Assembly: GCF_900115665.1 (NCBI RefSeq)
Contig: NZ_FOXH01000011.1
Coordinates: 146,671-210,670 of the forward strand
Source of the DNA: Pseudarcicella hirudinis
GTDB taxonomy: Bacteria; Bacteroidota; Bacteroidia; Cytophagales; Spirosomataceae
Direction: 5' to 3'
DNA length: 64,000 nt
A model generated the notes under the pieces. The model was given only the letters and a program-made list of their open reading frames with translations, was not told where the DNA came from and searched no databases. How positions within the stretch are numbered: position 1 is the stretch's first letter; each line of letters opens with the position of its first letter. Of the stretch, positions 1 through 10,300 are shown piece after piece. Made by a program: the position numbers and the translations under genes.

Positions 1-1
1 C

Positions 2-136
2 CAGATTCGTTTTGGTACATTCCTTGATCCGGTTGATCAACGTTCAACTAAATCACCTGCTTTCAGAGTATTGTTCCCTATTCCACAAAGAGCAGTTGAT
101 ACTAACCCGAACTTGAAACAAAACGTAGGATATTAA
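2..136 (+). CDS. RagB/SusD family outer-membrane lipoprotein, C-terminal fragment
   Basis: The reading frame is open from the left edge of the window to a TAA at 134-136 and gives the last 44 residues of a protein. The tail contains FPIPQ, then D-x-NPNL-x-QN and a final GY, the characteristic ending of SusD/RagB lipoproteins that cap a SusC-type TonB-dependent channel at the cell surface. The rest of the gene, and presumably its susC partner, lies left of the window. A strong hairpin terminator follows at 167-192. The tandem VCBS lipoproteins start 88 bases downstream, so they may be functionally linked to this uptake pair, although the terminator argues against full co-transcription. Family assignment is firm for such a short piece; the substrate cannot be told. 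Confidence 0.85.
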   Translation, partial: QIRFGTFLDPVDQRSTKSPAFRVLFPIPQRAVDTNPNLKQNVGY

Positions 137-166
137 TTTCCGGTCATTTTGAGTTCAAATTGATAA

Positions 167-192
167 AACAGCAGTCCCTCGTGACTGCTGTT
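167..192 (+). terminator. Rho-independent terminator after the susD fragment
   Basis: A perfect 10-base inverted repeat (AACAGCAGTC / GACTGCTGTT, loop of six) is followed by TTGTTT. It sits 30 bases after the SusD stop codon and ahead of the first VCBS lipoprotein gene. Confidence 0.8.
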
Positions 193-223
193 TTGTTTAA
201 AAGCTAATACGCTGATATGCAAG

Positions 224-3200
224 ATGAAAGCCTTACACATTTTTCTAATCACTATACTGTTTTTTTCCTGTAAAAACACTGATACCTTATTTGAAAAAAC
301 AGACCCTCAAAAAACCGGCATAACTTTTATCAATCAGATTCAGGAATCTGAGAAGGAAAATATTCTTACCTACGAATATTTCTATAATGGCGGAGGTGTT
401 GCGGCAGGAGATTTCAATAACGACGGACTTACTGACCTCTATTTCTCAGGAAATCAGGTTGAAAATAAATTATACCTCAATAAAGGAAACTGGCAATTTG
501 AAGATATCAGTCTTAAATCCGGAACTGCCGGAAGAAATGGCGGATGGAAAACAGGCGTAAGTCTGGTAGATATTAATGCTGACGGCTGGTTAGACATTTA
601 TTTATGCTATTCCGGCCTGAAAGAAGAAAATCTCCGGAAAAACCAGCTTTTTATTAATAACCACGACCTGACCTTCACCGAAAAAGCTGCCGAATACGGA
701 CTCGATGATCCGGGCTATTCTACACAGGCTGCTTTTTTAGACTATGATCTGGACGGCGATTTAGATTGCTTTCTCATCAATCATAACCTCAAAAACTACG
801 AACGCAAAGAAGCTAATATCATGCGTTCGGAAAGAGACAAGTTTGCAGGAGACAAACTCTTTCAAAACAATCAGGGGAAATTTACGGACATCTCTGAAAA
901 CGCTGGCATAAAAGGAAATCCGCTGGGATTCGGATTGGGATTAATGGTTTCGGATATAAATGCTGACGGCTATCCGGATATTTATGTTACCAACGATTAT
1001 GTTGAAGACGATTATCTGTATATCAATCAGAAAAACGGCACTTTTAAGGATGAACTAAGAAATTACATTCAGCATACCTCCTATTCTTCTATGGGTATCG
1101 ACATCGCTGATCTGAATAATGACCAGCTTCCTGATATTTTCACGCTGGACATGCTTCCTCATGACAATGCCCGTCAGAAAACACTGCTTTGGCCTGATAA
1201 CTGGAATGTATATCAATCTCAATTGCAAAATGGATTCTGGCATCAGAATATGCGGAATATGCTTCAGATCAATCAGGGGAATGGCTCTTTTGCCGAAATC
1301 GGCCAGCTAGCCGGTGTTTCGAATACTGATTGGAGCTGGGGAACATTGCTGGCAGATTACGACCTGGACGGCTTCAAAGACATTTTTGTAAGTAATGGTC
1401 TTGGGAAAGACTTCACCAATGCAGATTTTATTAAATATTATGATCAGGTAGCTTCAAACGGGAAAAACCTGTCTCTCCCGGACTACCTGAAACAGATGCC
1501 TTCGAGTGAAACCAAAAACTATATTTTTCAAAATAATAAGAACCTGGGATTTGAAAACCGCCAGAAAGAATGGGGATTTGATGAAGCCGCCATTTCAAGC
1601 GGTTGTACTTACGCCGATCTGGACAATGACGGAGATCTGGATATAATTACCAACAACCTGAATGAAACGGCCAGAATATTCAGAAATAATGCTGCCGATC
1701 AGAAAACAGCTCATAATTTTTTAAAAATACAACTCAGAGGAAATCCCGGAAATACCTTTGGTATCGGCGCCAAAGTATTTGTAAAAAACAAGGAAGCTCA
1801 ACAGTATCAGGAAAATAACCCTACCCATGGCTTTCAGTCAAGTGTGATCCAGCCTCTTATTTTTGGTTTGGGAACATTTTCAGGAGAAAATGAGGTAACC
1901 GTTATCTGGCCAAATGGAAAATCTCAAAGAGTTCCGGCAAATTCAGGCCAGAAAACACTTATTTTAGAAGAGAAAAATGCCAGTACTACTACAACAGCTC
2001 CTTTGAAAAAAGAAGGATTATTTGAAGAAATAAATTATCTGAGTTATCAGCACAAAATCCTTCCGGTCAACGACTTCGATCATCAGATTATGCTTCCCTG
2101 CCATTACTCCTATCATGGGCCAAAAATGGCCGTCGGAGATATTAACGGCGACGGCAATGAGGATGTTTTTATCTGCGGAAGTTCTGCCCGGAAAGCAAGC
2201 TTTCTTATAAAATCTGCGGATAAGTTTATCGTAAAAACTGCGGATTTTCTTGAAGCAAAAGAAAATCAGGATGCTGTTCTGGCAGATTTTAACGAAGATA
2301 AATTCCCGGATTTATACCTGGCAAACGGGAATTACAGGAACGCACAGGTTAATGAAAATACTGATGAGCTCTGGTTCAACGACGGAAAAGGAAATTTCTC
2401 AAAAGGAAACCTTCCGCCGGATGCTCTCAACAATTCCTGCGTAAAAGTATTGGATATTGACAACGACGGAGACCTTGATCTATTTGTCGGAGGTTCAATT
2501 CAGGCTAATAAATATCCTTTTTGTGAAGAAAGCAGGTTATTGAAAAATGACGGAAAAGGGAATTTCAGCCCTGTCTCACTTGGTAAAATCGGTCTGGTCA
2601 ATGATGCTGTGGTAACGGATTTTGACAAAGATGGTTTCCCTGATTTATTGGTTGTCGGGGAATGGATTCCTCCTCTCCTTCTGAAAAACAATAAAGGAAC
2701 TCTTTCCTCTGAAAATCAGCCTGAATCTTTGAAAAATCTAAGTGGCTGGTATAATGCTATTGAAAAAGCAGATTTAGATGGAGATGGCGACGAAGACTTT
2801 GTTTTAGGAAATCTTGGCATCAATACACAGATTAAGGCATCCGCTACCGAACCGGCTTCATTGATTTATAATGACTTTGACCAAAACGGGACCATCGACT
2901 TTTTCATGAACTATTACATTCAGGGGAAAAGTTATCCGGCTGCCTCCAGAGATGAAATTGCAGAGCAGATTCCGGCTTTGAAAAAAATCTTTTCTGACTA
3001 TCAATCCTATGCGTCTGCCACAATTGAGCAGTTTTTTGACAGTCAGCAACTTTCACAGGCACAAAAAAGGGAAATTACCCAGTTAAATTCTGTTATTCTC
3101 GAAAATGCAAAAGGAGACTTTGTTGTCCATCAGCTGCCTGTTCAGGCTCAATATGCTCCGGTTTATGCACTTGCACTGGACGATTTTAATGCTGATGGGA

Positions 3201-3442
3201 AAAAAGACATACTGCTGATGGGAAATAATAGCAGATTTCGCCTGAGAATCGGGAAAGTTGATGCAAATTTTGGGATAATACTGCTAAATAAGGGTAATTT
3301 TATGTTCGACTATTTACCACAGAATCAATCAGGCCTGGACATCAGAGGAGATGTGCGTTCGGTCAGAAAGATAGGAAATGGTTTGCTGATAGGCGTAAAT
3401 GATAATACCATGAAATATTACAGGCTCAGGAAAAATAAATAG
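224..3442 (+). CDS. VCBS/FG-GAP repeat lipoprotein with ASPIC/UnbV domain, copy 1 of 3
   Basis: This 1,072-residue protein starts with a short lipoprotein signal (hydrophobic stretch then FFSC, lipid cysteine at residue 16), so it is probably anchored in the outer membrane. Repeated calcium-binding type motifs of the form D-x-N-x-D-G-x-x-D run through residues 55-480 and again 630-1050, as in FG-GAP/VCBS beta-propeller blades. An ASPIC/UnbV-type domain (FGIGAKV ... VIWPNGKSQ) lies between them at about 505-572. The arrangement is that of the CRTAC1-like surface proteins common beside SusC/SusD genes in Bacteroidota. It heads a row of three paralogues with a 65-base gap to the next and no terminator between. 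Binding of a glycan or protein ligand is inferred from the fold; no enzyme motif is seen. Confidence 0.88.
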   Translation: MKALHIFLITILFFSCKNTDTLFEKTDPQKTGITFINQIQESEKENILTYEYFYNGGGVAAGDFNNDGLTDLYFSGNQVENKLYLNKGNWQFEDISLKSGTAGRNGGWKTGVSLVDINADGWLDIYLCYSGLKEENLRKNQLFINNHDLTFTEKAAEYGLDDPGYSTQAAFLDYDLDGDLDCFLINHNLKNYERKEANIMRSERDKFAGDKLFQNNQGKFTDISENAGIKGNPLGFGLGLMVSDINADGYPDIYVTNDYVEDDYLYINQKNGTFKDELRNYIQHTSYSSMGIDIADLNNDQLPDIFTLDMLPHDNARQKTLLWPDNWNVYQSQLQNGFWHQNMRNMLQINQGNGSFAEIGQLAGVSNTDWSWGTLLADYDLDGFKDIFVSNGLGKDFTNADFIKYYDQVASNGKNLSLPDYLKQMPSSETKNYIFQNNKNLGFENRQKEWGFDEAAISSGCTYADLDNDGDLDIITNNLNETARIFRNNAADQKTAHNFLKIQLRGNPGNTFGIGAKVFVKNKEAQQYQENNPTHGFQSSVIQPLIFGLGTFSGENEVTVIWPNGKSQRVPANSGQKTLILEEKNASTTTTAPLKKEGLFEEINYLSYQHKILPVNDFDHQIMLPCHYSYHGPKMAVGDINGDGNEDVFICGSSARKASFLIKSADKFIVKTADFLEAKENQDAVLADFNEDKFPDLYLANGNYRNAQVNENTDELWFNDGKGNFSKGNLPPDALNNSCVKVLDIDNDGDLDLFVGGSIQANKYPFCEESRLLKNDGKGNFSPVSLGKIGLVNDAVVTDFDKDGFPDLLVVGEWIPPLLLKNNKGTLSSENQPESLKNLSGWYNAIEKADLDGDGDEDFVLGNLGINTQIKASATEPASLIYNDFDQNGTIDFFMNYYIQGKSYPAASRDEIAEQIPALKKIFSDYQSYASATIEQFFDSQQLSQAQKREITQLNSVILENAKGDFVVHQLPVQAQYAPVYALALDDFNADGKKDILLMGNNSRFRLRIGKVDANFGIILLNKGNFMFDYLPQNQSGLDIRGDVRSVRKIGNGLLIGVNDNTMKYYRLRKNK

Positions 3443-3507
3443 CAGATTCTTTACAGGATTAAGTTCCTCTTTGCTTACAATTAACCATTTTTAAATATAA
3501 TACAATT

Positions 3508-6500
3508 ATGAAAAAAATGTGGATTTGGATCCTTGGAACAGGTTTGCTGACCTTTTCCTGTAAGACCAAAAATACAGATACCCTCTTCGAAGAACTTCCT
3601 TCTTCTGAAACAGGGATTGACTTTACCAATCATATTCTTGATAAAAAAGACTTTAATATTTTCAGCTACCGGAACTTTTATAACGGAGCCGGTGTCGCTA
3701 TCGGCGATATTAACAACGATGGTTTGCCCGATATTTTTCTTAGTTCAAATTTCGAGGAAAACAGATTATTTTTAAACAAAGGAAATCTCAGATTTGAAGA
3801 CATTACCTCAAAAGCAGGCATTGTCGGAAAGAAATTCTGGAGTACAGGCGTCACATTTGCTGATGTAAACGGAGATGGAAACCTGGACATTTATGTGTGT
3901 AATTCCGGAAGCCGTGATGAAAGAGGCAACCAGCTTTACATCAACAATGGTACAAAGGGAAAAGGAGGAATTCCCACCTTTACAGAAAAAGCCAAAGAAT
4001 ACGGCTTAACCGACGGTGGCTTCTCTACCCATGCCGCTTTCTTCGACTATGATCGTGACGGAGACCTTGATATGTATCTGCTTAATAACAGTTTTACCCC
4101 GATGGACAGATTGGGATATGCAAATCTGCGAAACCAAAGGGATAAACTGGGAGGCCATAAACTATTCAGAAATGACGGAGAACATTTCACAGATGTTTCC
4201 GAGCAGGCAGGAATTTACGGAAGTCTGATAGGATTCGGACTAGGCATCACCATCGGTGACGTCAATAATGATAACTGGCCTGACATTTACATTTCAAATG
4301 ATTTCTACGAAAAAGACTATCTCTACATTAACCAGAAAAACGGAACATTTAAGGAGTCTTTGGAAGACGAAATGCAACATATCAGCCTTTCTTCAATGGG
4401 GGCAGATATTGCAGACATCAACAATGACGGAAATCTGGATATTTTCGTAACAGATATGCTTCCTGAAAATGATGAAAGACTGAAAAAGACCTCCACATTT
4501 GAAGGCAATGATATTTTTCAGTTTAAGTTAAAGCAAGGATATCATTATCAGTATATGCGTAATATGCTCCATATCAATAATGGAGACGGAACATTCTCAG
4601 AAGAAGGTCAGCTTGCAGGGGTACATGCGACAGACTGGAGCTGGGGCGCTTTGATGTTTGACATGGACAATGACGGTTTGAAAGACCTTTTTGTCGCCAA
4701 TGGCATTATGAAAGACCTTACTGACCAGGATTATGTTGCTTTTCTGGGAGATGTAAGAACGATGCAGCAAATGCTTGACGGAAAGCAGTTTCAATATAAG
4801 GATTTTGTAGATAAAATGACTTCCACACCTGTTCCGAATTATGCTTTCAAAAATTTAGGGAACCTTAAATTTGAAAACAAAGCGGCAGAATTCGGTCTGG
4901 AAGGTCCGGGTTTTTCAAATGGTTCAGCTTACGGAGATTTAGACAATGATGGTGATCTTGATCTGGTTGTTAACAATAATGATGCTCCGGTTTCAATTTA
5001 TAAAAACAGAACCAATGAAAAGCTGAAATCCCATTATCTGAAAATAAAACTCAATGGCACAGGAAAAAATATCTTCGGCATTGGCACTACGGTAAAAATC
5101 TATCAGCAAGGTGGTTTACAGGTTTTACAACAAATGCCTAACCGGGGATTTCAATCGTCTATGGATCTGACGCTGAACTTCGGTCTGGGTAATAATGCCA
5201 AAATTGATTCTCTGGTGGTAATCTGGACGGATGATAAAAAACAGACGATAAAGAATGTCAAACCGGATCAGCTGTTAGTTCTTGATCACAAAGATGCCAG
5301 AGAAACTTTCGTTCCTGAAAAGTTGAATACTTCCGGAGAAATGTTTAAAGATGTTACCACTGAGGTCAATTTCAACTACCAGCATGAAGAAAATGACTTT
5401 ATTGATTATAACCGTGACGGTTTGCTGAAACAAAAATATTCTACTGAAGGCCCGGCACTTGCCATTGGGGATATTAACGGCGACGGTCTGGATGATGCCT
5501 ATATCGGTGGTTCTGCTACCAAACCAAAATTCATTTATCTTCAGCAAAAATCCGGAAAATTCGTACCTACTATTCCGGAAGCATTTAAAAAAGATTTTTA
5601 CCTGGAAGTAGTTGATGCACTGTTCTTTGATGCTGATGGCGACAAAGATCTTGATCTGTATATTGTAACCGGAAGCAATGAATTCAGTAAAGATTCTCCT
5701 GAACTCCGCGATCGTTTATATATGAATGACGGAAAGGGAAATTTCACAGAAAACCCGGGGCTTCCTTCTGTAAGAGCAAGTGGTTCTGTCGTAAAAGCGG
5801 CTGATTTTGATTTGGATGGTGACCTGGATCTCTTTGTCGGAACCCGTTTAATTCCTGAAGAATATGGCAGGATTCCAGACAGCTATCTTCTCCTGAATGA
5901 CGGAAAAGGCAATTTCAGTAATGTGAGTAAACAAATACTTGGAGAAGCACAGCACCTTGGAATGGTGACAGACGCTTCATGGCAGGATGTTGACGGAGAT
6001 AAATATCCTGAGCTGGTACTGGTTGGAGATTGGATGCCTGTTACAATTCTTAAAAATGTTGGCGGGAAAAGCTTTAAACCTATGGATCTGGGCTTAAAAA
6101 ATATCAATGGCTGGTGGAATTGTATACAACCTGCAGATATTGACCAGGATGGAGACATCGATTTTATACTGGGAAACTTAGGGTTAAATCATAATATGAA
6201 AGCCTCGGAAACAGAACCGGCAGAACTATATGTAAATGATTTTGACAAAAACGGAACCACAGAACAGATTATCAACTGCTATCATCAGGGCAAACAATGT
6301 CCGATGGTTTTAAAAGCAGACCTGCAAAAACAGCTCCCGGTAATCAAGCAGAAATTCCTGAAATATTCAGATTATGCAACGGCTCAGATTAAAGACCTGT
6401 TCTCTGACAGTCAGCTGGAAGGATCAACGATTTTGAAAACCAATAATACCCAGACTTCATTCCTGATTAATGAAGGAAATGGTAAATTTTCTATAAAGGC

Positions 6501-6816
6501 ACTGCCTCAGGAAATTCAGGTTTCACCAGTTACTGCTATTCAGACCCTTGATTATAACCATGATGGCATACTTGATATAGCCCTGGCGGGAAACTTTTAT
6601 GACGTCCTTCCGGAAATAGGCCGATACGATGCCAATTATGGGCTTATTCTTCAGGGAAAAGGCAAAGGAGCCTTTGAGGTAATAAAGCCTAAAAAATCAG
6701 GTTTCTTTACCAAAGGTCAGGTAAGAAAGATGAAACTGGCTAAAAACAACAATGGCGGATCAATATTGATTTTAGCCAAAAACAGCGATAAAGCACAGGT
6801 TTTCAGCATAAAATAA
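3508..6816 (+). CDS. VCBS/FG-GAP repeat lipoprotein with ASPIC/UnbV domain, copy 2 of 3
   Basis: This is a 1,102-residue paralogue of its two neighbours. The lipoprotein signal ends LLTFSC with the cysteine at residue 18. Copies 1 and 2 share the sequence NTDTLFE just after the cysteine, and all three share the YNGAGVA or YNGGGVA segment, a conserved TDWSWG/TDWSWS segment and the ending block around R-Y-D-A-N-Y-G. Dense D-x-N/D-x-D-G motifs mark two beta-propeller regions around a central ASPIC/UnbV domain (about residues 518-595). No active-site signature is visible. Its place in the middle of an uninterrupted tandem array suggests co-expression and perhaps one complex of diverged surface binding proteins. 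The start follows from the position of the signal peptide; no Shine-Dalgarno sequence is seen. Confidence 0.88.
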   Translation: MKKMWIWILGTGLLTFSCKTKNTDTLFEELPSSETGIDFTNHILDKKDFNIFSYRNFYNGAGVAIGDINNDGLPDIFLSSNFEENRLFLNKGNLRFEDITSKAGIVGKKFWSTGVTFADVNGDGNLDIYVCNSGSRDERGNQLYINNGTKGKGGIPTFTEKAKEYGLTDGGFSTHAAFFDYDRDGDLDMYLLNNSFTPMDRLGYANLRNQRDKLGGHKLFRNDGEHFTDVSEQAGIYGSLIGFGLGITIGDVNNDNWPDIYISNDFYEKDYLYINQKNGTFKESLEDEMQHISLSSMGADIADINNDGNLDIFVTDMLPENDERLKKTSTFEGNDIFQFKLKQGYHYQYMRNMLHINNGDGTFSEEGQLAGVHATDWSWGALMFDMDNDGLKDLFVANGIMKDLTDQDYVAFLGDVRTMQQMLDGKQFQYKDFVDKMTSTPVPNYAFKNLGNLKFENKAAEFGLEGPGFSNGSAYGDLDNDGDLDLVVNNNDAPVSIYKNRTNEKLKSHYLKIKLNGTGKNIFGIGTTVKIYQQGGLQVLQQMPNRGFQSSMDLTLNFGLGNNAKIDSLVVIWTDDKKQTIKNVKPDQLLVLDHKDARETFVPEKLNTSGEMFKDVTTEVNFNYQHEENDFIDYNRDGLLKQKYSTEGPALAIGDINGDGLDDAYIGGSATKPKFIYLQQKSGKFVPTIPEAFKKDFYLEVVDALFFDADGDKDLDLYIVTGSNEFSKDSPELRDRLYMNDGKGNFTENPGLPSVRASGSVVKAADFDLDGDLDLFVGTRLIPEEYGRIPDSYLLLNDGKGNFSNVSKQILGEAQHLGMVTDASWQDVDGDKYPELVLVGDWMPVTILKNVGGKSFKPMDLGLKNINGWWNCIQPADIDQDGDIDFILGNLGLNHNMKASETEPAELYVNDFDKNGTTEQIINCYHQGKQCPMVLKADLQKQLPVIKQKFLKYSDYATAQIKDLFSDSQLEGSTILKTNNTQTSFLINEGNGKFSIKALPQEIQVSPVTAIQTLDYNHDGILDIALAGNFYDVLPEIGRYDANYGLILQGKGKGAFEVIKPKKSGFFTKGQVRKMKLAKNNNGGSILILAKNSDKAQVFSIK

Positions 6817-6944
6817 ACCCTGCGGTATCAAATAATTATCAGGTATTTTAAAAGTTAAACCCCTGTTTGCCAGACAGAAAGTACTCAGACTTTCAACTCC
6901 GGCAAACAGGATCTTCTTTCGGATCAAATCCGGAATTCTTTATT

Positions 6945-9900
6945 ATGAAAGCGAAAAATATATATTTTCTGATCATAACCTGCTTTAGTTTTTTCCTCTT
7001 TTCCTGCCGAAAATCTTCAGAACCATCTTTATTCAATAAACTGGATTCAACGGCTACAGGCATTTCATTTACCAATCAAATTACTGAAAATGAACAATTT
7101 AACATTATAGAATATCTTTATTTCTACAATGGTGCCGGAGTGGCCGCCGGAGATATAAACAATGACGGACTAACTGATATATTCTTCAGCGCAAATCAGG
7201 GAGAAAATAAGTTATATCTCAATAAGGGTAATTTCAAGTTCGAAGATATTTCTCATAAGGCAGGAATTACAGGTAACAGTAACTGGAAAACAGGGGTCAC
7301 GATGGCTGATATTAATGCCGACGGTCTATTGGATATCTATGTTTGTGCAGTAGGAGATTACAAAGGTTTTAAGGGGAAAAATGAGCTTTTTATCAATAAC
7401 GGCAATGGTACTTTTACCGAAAAAGCCCGGGAATATGGCCTGGATTTTTCAGGGTTTTCAACACAGGCCTCCTTCTTCGACTACGATCATGACGGGGATC
7501 TGGATATGTTCCTGTTAACGCATTCCGTACACAGCACGCGCTCCTATGATAAAGCCTCCACCCGAAATATTCCCGATGCCAGATCAGGAGATTATTTATT
7601 TAGAAATGACTCAGAAGTCTCCTCAAAAGACAAAACCTTCCTTCCAAAATTCACAGACGTAACACAGCAATCCGGTATTTATCAGGCGGTTATGGGATAT
7701 GGATTAGGCGTATCCGTTGCGGATTTTAACAATGATGGCTGGGAAGATATTTATGTTTCCAATGATTTTCATGAAGATGACTATTACTATTTAAACCAGA
7801 AAAATGGTAGTTTTAAAGAAGTCGGAAAAGAGTATTTTGGACATACAAGCAGGTTTTCGATGGGTTCCGATGCCGCCGATCTCAACAATGACGGCTATAC
7901 AGATCTCATGACACTAGACATGTATCCTGAAGACGAAACGGTAGAAAAATCCTCTGCCGGAGAAGACCCTTTCGACATTTATCAATACAAACTGAGTTAT
8001 GGATACGGGTATCAATACAGCCGGAACTGCCTGCAAATCAATCAGGAAGGAAAATATTTTAGTGAAGCTGCAAATATTACAGGGTTAGCTGCAACAGACT
8101 GGAGCTGGTCTTGCCTGATGGCTGATTATGACAATGATGGTTTAAAGGATATTTTCATCTCAAATGGCATCGTAAGAAGACCTAATAACCTGGATTACAT
8201 CAAATATTTATCCGGCGAAGGCTCCCGACAGCTTTCTGATACAGACCTGTTAAAACTTATGCCTGAAGGCAAGTACCATAACTACATCTTCAAAGGTTCA
8301 AAATCATTACATTTCGAAGATAAATCATTCAAATGGGGGTTTTCAGAGGCAAACATTGCCAATGGAGCAGCCTATGCGGATTTAGATAATGATGGGGATC
8401 TTGACTTAATAACCAATAATATCAATGAACCTGCAGGGATTTATCAGAACCAAAGCCAGGAACTCACCAAACATAATTACCTGACAATCAAACTAAAAGG
8501 AGACAATCCGAATACCTTTGGCATCGGGGCTAAAGTAATGATTAAGCAAAAAGGTGATGCTCAATATCAGCAGCTTATGCCTTCCCGGGGATTTATGTCG
8601 GCCTCGGAACCTGTTTTGCATTTTGGTTTAGGAAATAATCCGGAAATTGATTCCGTAGTTGTAATCTGGAATAATCAGAAGACAGAGGTTAAAACCAGAG
8701 TTAAGTCAAACAGCACCCTGATTTTTGATCAGAAAAATGCCATACTCAAAACTGTTCTTCCTACGGAAAAAAGTACAGAAAATGGACTGTTTCAAGATCT
8801 GAGCGCCTCATCCGGAATAAATTTTGTGCATCGGGAAAACCCTTATTCCGATTTTTCAAGAGAAACACTTATCCCTTTTCAGCTTTCAACTGAAGGGCCT
8901 GCCTTAGCGGTTGGAGATATAAATCATGATGGATTTGATGATTTATATATAGGCGGCGCTAAAAATCAGGCCGGAGCCCTGTTTATTCAGCAAAATGGTA
9001 AATTTATTCCTGCAAATTCTGCCGTATTTCTTCAGGATTCACTTGCTGAAGATGTAGATGCTGAATTCTTTGACGCCGATGGAGACGGCAATCTGGATTT
9101 GTATGTGGTAAGTGGCGGGAATGAGCTTGACGGCAAATTCGAAGCACTGAAAGACAGACTATACCTCAATGATGGAAAGGGAAATTTCAGGAAAGCACTC
9201 AATCATCTCCCTGTTTTTTACGGAAACAAATCCTGTGTAAAACCTTTCGATTTTGATAAAGATGGCGACATAGATTTATTCATCGGAGGGCGTTCGGTTG
9301 GAGGGCATTACGGACAAATTCCGGAATCATACCTGCTTATCAATGACGGAAAAGGACATTTCAGTAATCAAACCAATACTTTAGCCCCTGGGTTATCACA
9401 TATCGGAATGGTAACAGATGCTTTCTGGGCAGATTTTAATAATGACAGGGAAGTAGATTTAATCCTGATCGGAGACTGGATGGGAGTCAGGTTATTTGAA
9501 CATAAAAACGGGAAACTGGCACTTCAGAAAAATGAGATTTCAGACCTGCATGGTTTCTGGCAAGGGCTTTCTGTAACAGATTTTGACAAAGACGGAGATC
9601 TTGACTTTGTAGCAGGGAATCTGGGTACCAATAATAAATTCATTAAAAATCCGGAAAAATCCATGTTAAGGATGTACGTCAAAGATATTGATAACAGCGG
9701 AAGTCCTGAACAAATTCTGGCTTACAACCGGGCCGAAAACTGGTATTCTGTAGCCGGAAAAGATGAACTTGGGAAACAAATACCTTCGGTAATTAATAAA
9801 AAATTCACCAATTATCATCAGTTTGCCGGAAAGACTATAGCAGAAATATTTGACGGGAATGAACTTGACGGAGCAGCAGAGTCTGAGGTAAATACGTTTA

Positions 9901-10259
9901 GCAGTACTTATTTTGAAAATGACGGAAAAGGGCATTTCAAAGCATATCCCCTACCCTTTGAGGCTCAGCTTTCCAAGGTTTTTGCCATAACAACAGGCGA
10001 TTTTAACCATGACGGGAATCCGGATATAGTCCTGGGTGGAAATCTGTACGGTGCCAGTATGTACCAGGGAAGATATGATGCAGGCAAGGGATTGATTTTA
10101 GCGGGAGATGGAAAAGGACACTTTAAAGCCTTGCCGGGTTCTCAAAGCGGATTCATAGCAGATGGTGAAATCCGGAAAATCAAGCTGCTGCAAAAAGGTA
10201 AATTACTCTTAGCAGCCAGAAACAACAATAGTGTTAAAATTTTCAAAGCCAATCATTAA
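6945..10259 (+). CDS. VCBS/FG-GAP repeat lipoprotein with ASPIC/UnbV domain, copy 3 of 3
   Basis: The frame opens at 6867, but the ATG at 6945 is preferred because it puts a typical lipoprotein signal (hydrophobic run ending FLFSC, cysteine at residue 21) at the N-terminus. The earlier 26 residues are polar and unlike a signal. The 1,104-residue product has the same order as copies 1 and 2: N-terminal VCBS/FG-GAP blades, ASPIC/UnbV domain near residues 520-590 and C-terminal blades. The copies are clearly diverged (perhaps 35-45% identical by eye), so the duplications are old. A hairpin at 10271-10296 closes the array. The role is unknown; surface ligand binding is the likely job. Confidence 0.87.
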   Translation: MKAKNIYFLIITCFSFFLFSCRKSSEPSLFNKLDSTATGISFTNQITENEQFNIIEYLYFYNGAGVAAGDINNDGLTDIFFSANQGENKLYLNKGNFKFEDISHKAGITGNSNWKTGVTMADINADGLLDIYVCAVGDYKGFKGKNELFINNGNGTFTEKAREYGLDFSGFSTQASFFDYDHDGDLDMFLLTHSVHSTRSYDKASTRNIPDARSGDYLFRNDSEVSSKDKTFLPKFTDVTQQSGIYQAVMGYGLGVSVADFNNDGWEDIYVSNDFHEDDYYYLNQKNGSFKEVGKEYFGHTSRFSMGSDAADLNNDGYTDLMTLDMYPEDETVEKSSAGEDPFDIYQYKLSYGYGYQYSRNCLQINQEGKYFSEAANITGLAATDWSWSCLMADYDNDGLKDIFISNGIVRRPNNLDYIKYLSGEGSRQLSDTDLLKLMPEGKYHNYIFKGSKSLHFEDKSFKWGFSEANIANGAAYADLDNDGDLDLITNNINEPAGIYQNQSQELTKHNYLTIKLKGDNPNTFGIGAKVMIKQKGDAQYQQLMPSRGFMSASEPVLHFGLGNNPEIDSVVVIWNNQKTEVKTRVKSNSTLIFDQKNAILKTVLPTEKSTENGLFQDLSASSGINFVHRENPYSDFSRETLIPFQLSTEGPALAVGDINHDGFDDLYIGGAKNQAGALFIQQNGKFIPANSAVFLQDSLAEDVDAEFFDADGDGNLDLYVVSGGNELDGKFEALKDRLYLNDGKGNFRKALNHLPVFYGNKSCVKPFDFDKDGDIDLFIGGRSVGGHYGQIPESYLLINDGKGHFSNQTNTLAPGLSHIGMVTDAFWADFNNDREVDLILIGDWMGVRLFEHKNGKLALQKNEISDLHGFWQGLSVTDFDKDGDLDFVAGNLGTNNKFIKNPEKSMLRMYVKDIDNSGSPEQILAYNRAENWYSVAGKDELGKQIPSVINKKFTNYHQFAGKTIAEIFDGNELDGAAESEVNTFSSTYFENDGKGHFKAYPLPFEAQLSKVFAITTGDFNHDGNPDIVLGGNLYGASMYQGRYDAGKGLILAGDGKGHFKALPGSQSGFIADGEIRKIKLLQKGKLLLAARNNNSVKIFKANH

Positions 10260-10270
10260 TATCTGAGTTT

Positions 10271-10296
10271 GGGAGGAATTCCGGAAAATTCCTCCC
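10271..10296. terminator. Hairpin between convergent genes
   Basis: A perfect 10-base inverted repeat (GGGAGGAATT / AATTCCTCCC) lies between the end of the third VCBS gene and the end of the minus-strand serine hydrolase. A T-tract is weak on both sides, so the efficiency as a terminator is uncertain. Confidence 0.55.
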
Positions 10297-10300
10297 AGGC

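Noticed and set aside
6867..6944. N-terminal extension of the third VCBS protein
   Set aside because: The 26 added residues are polar and would bury the lipoprotein signal; the ATG at 6945 fits the two paralogues.
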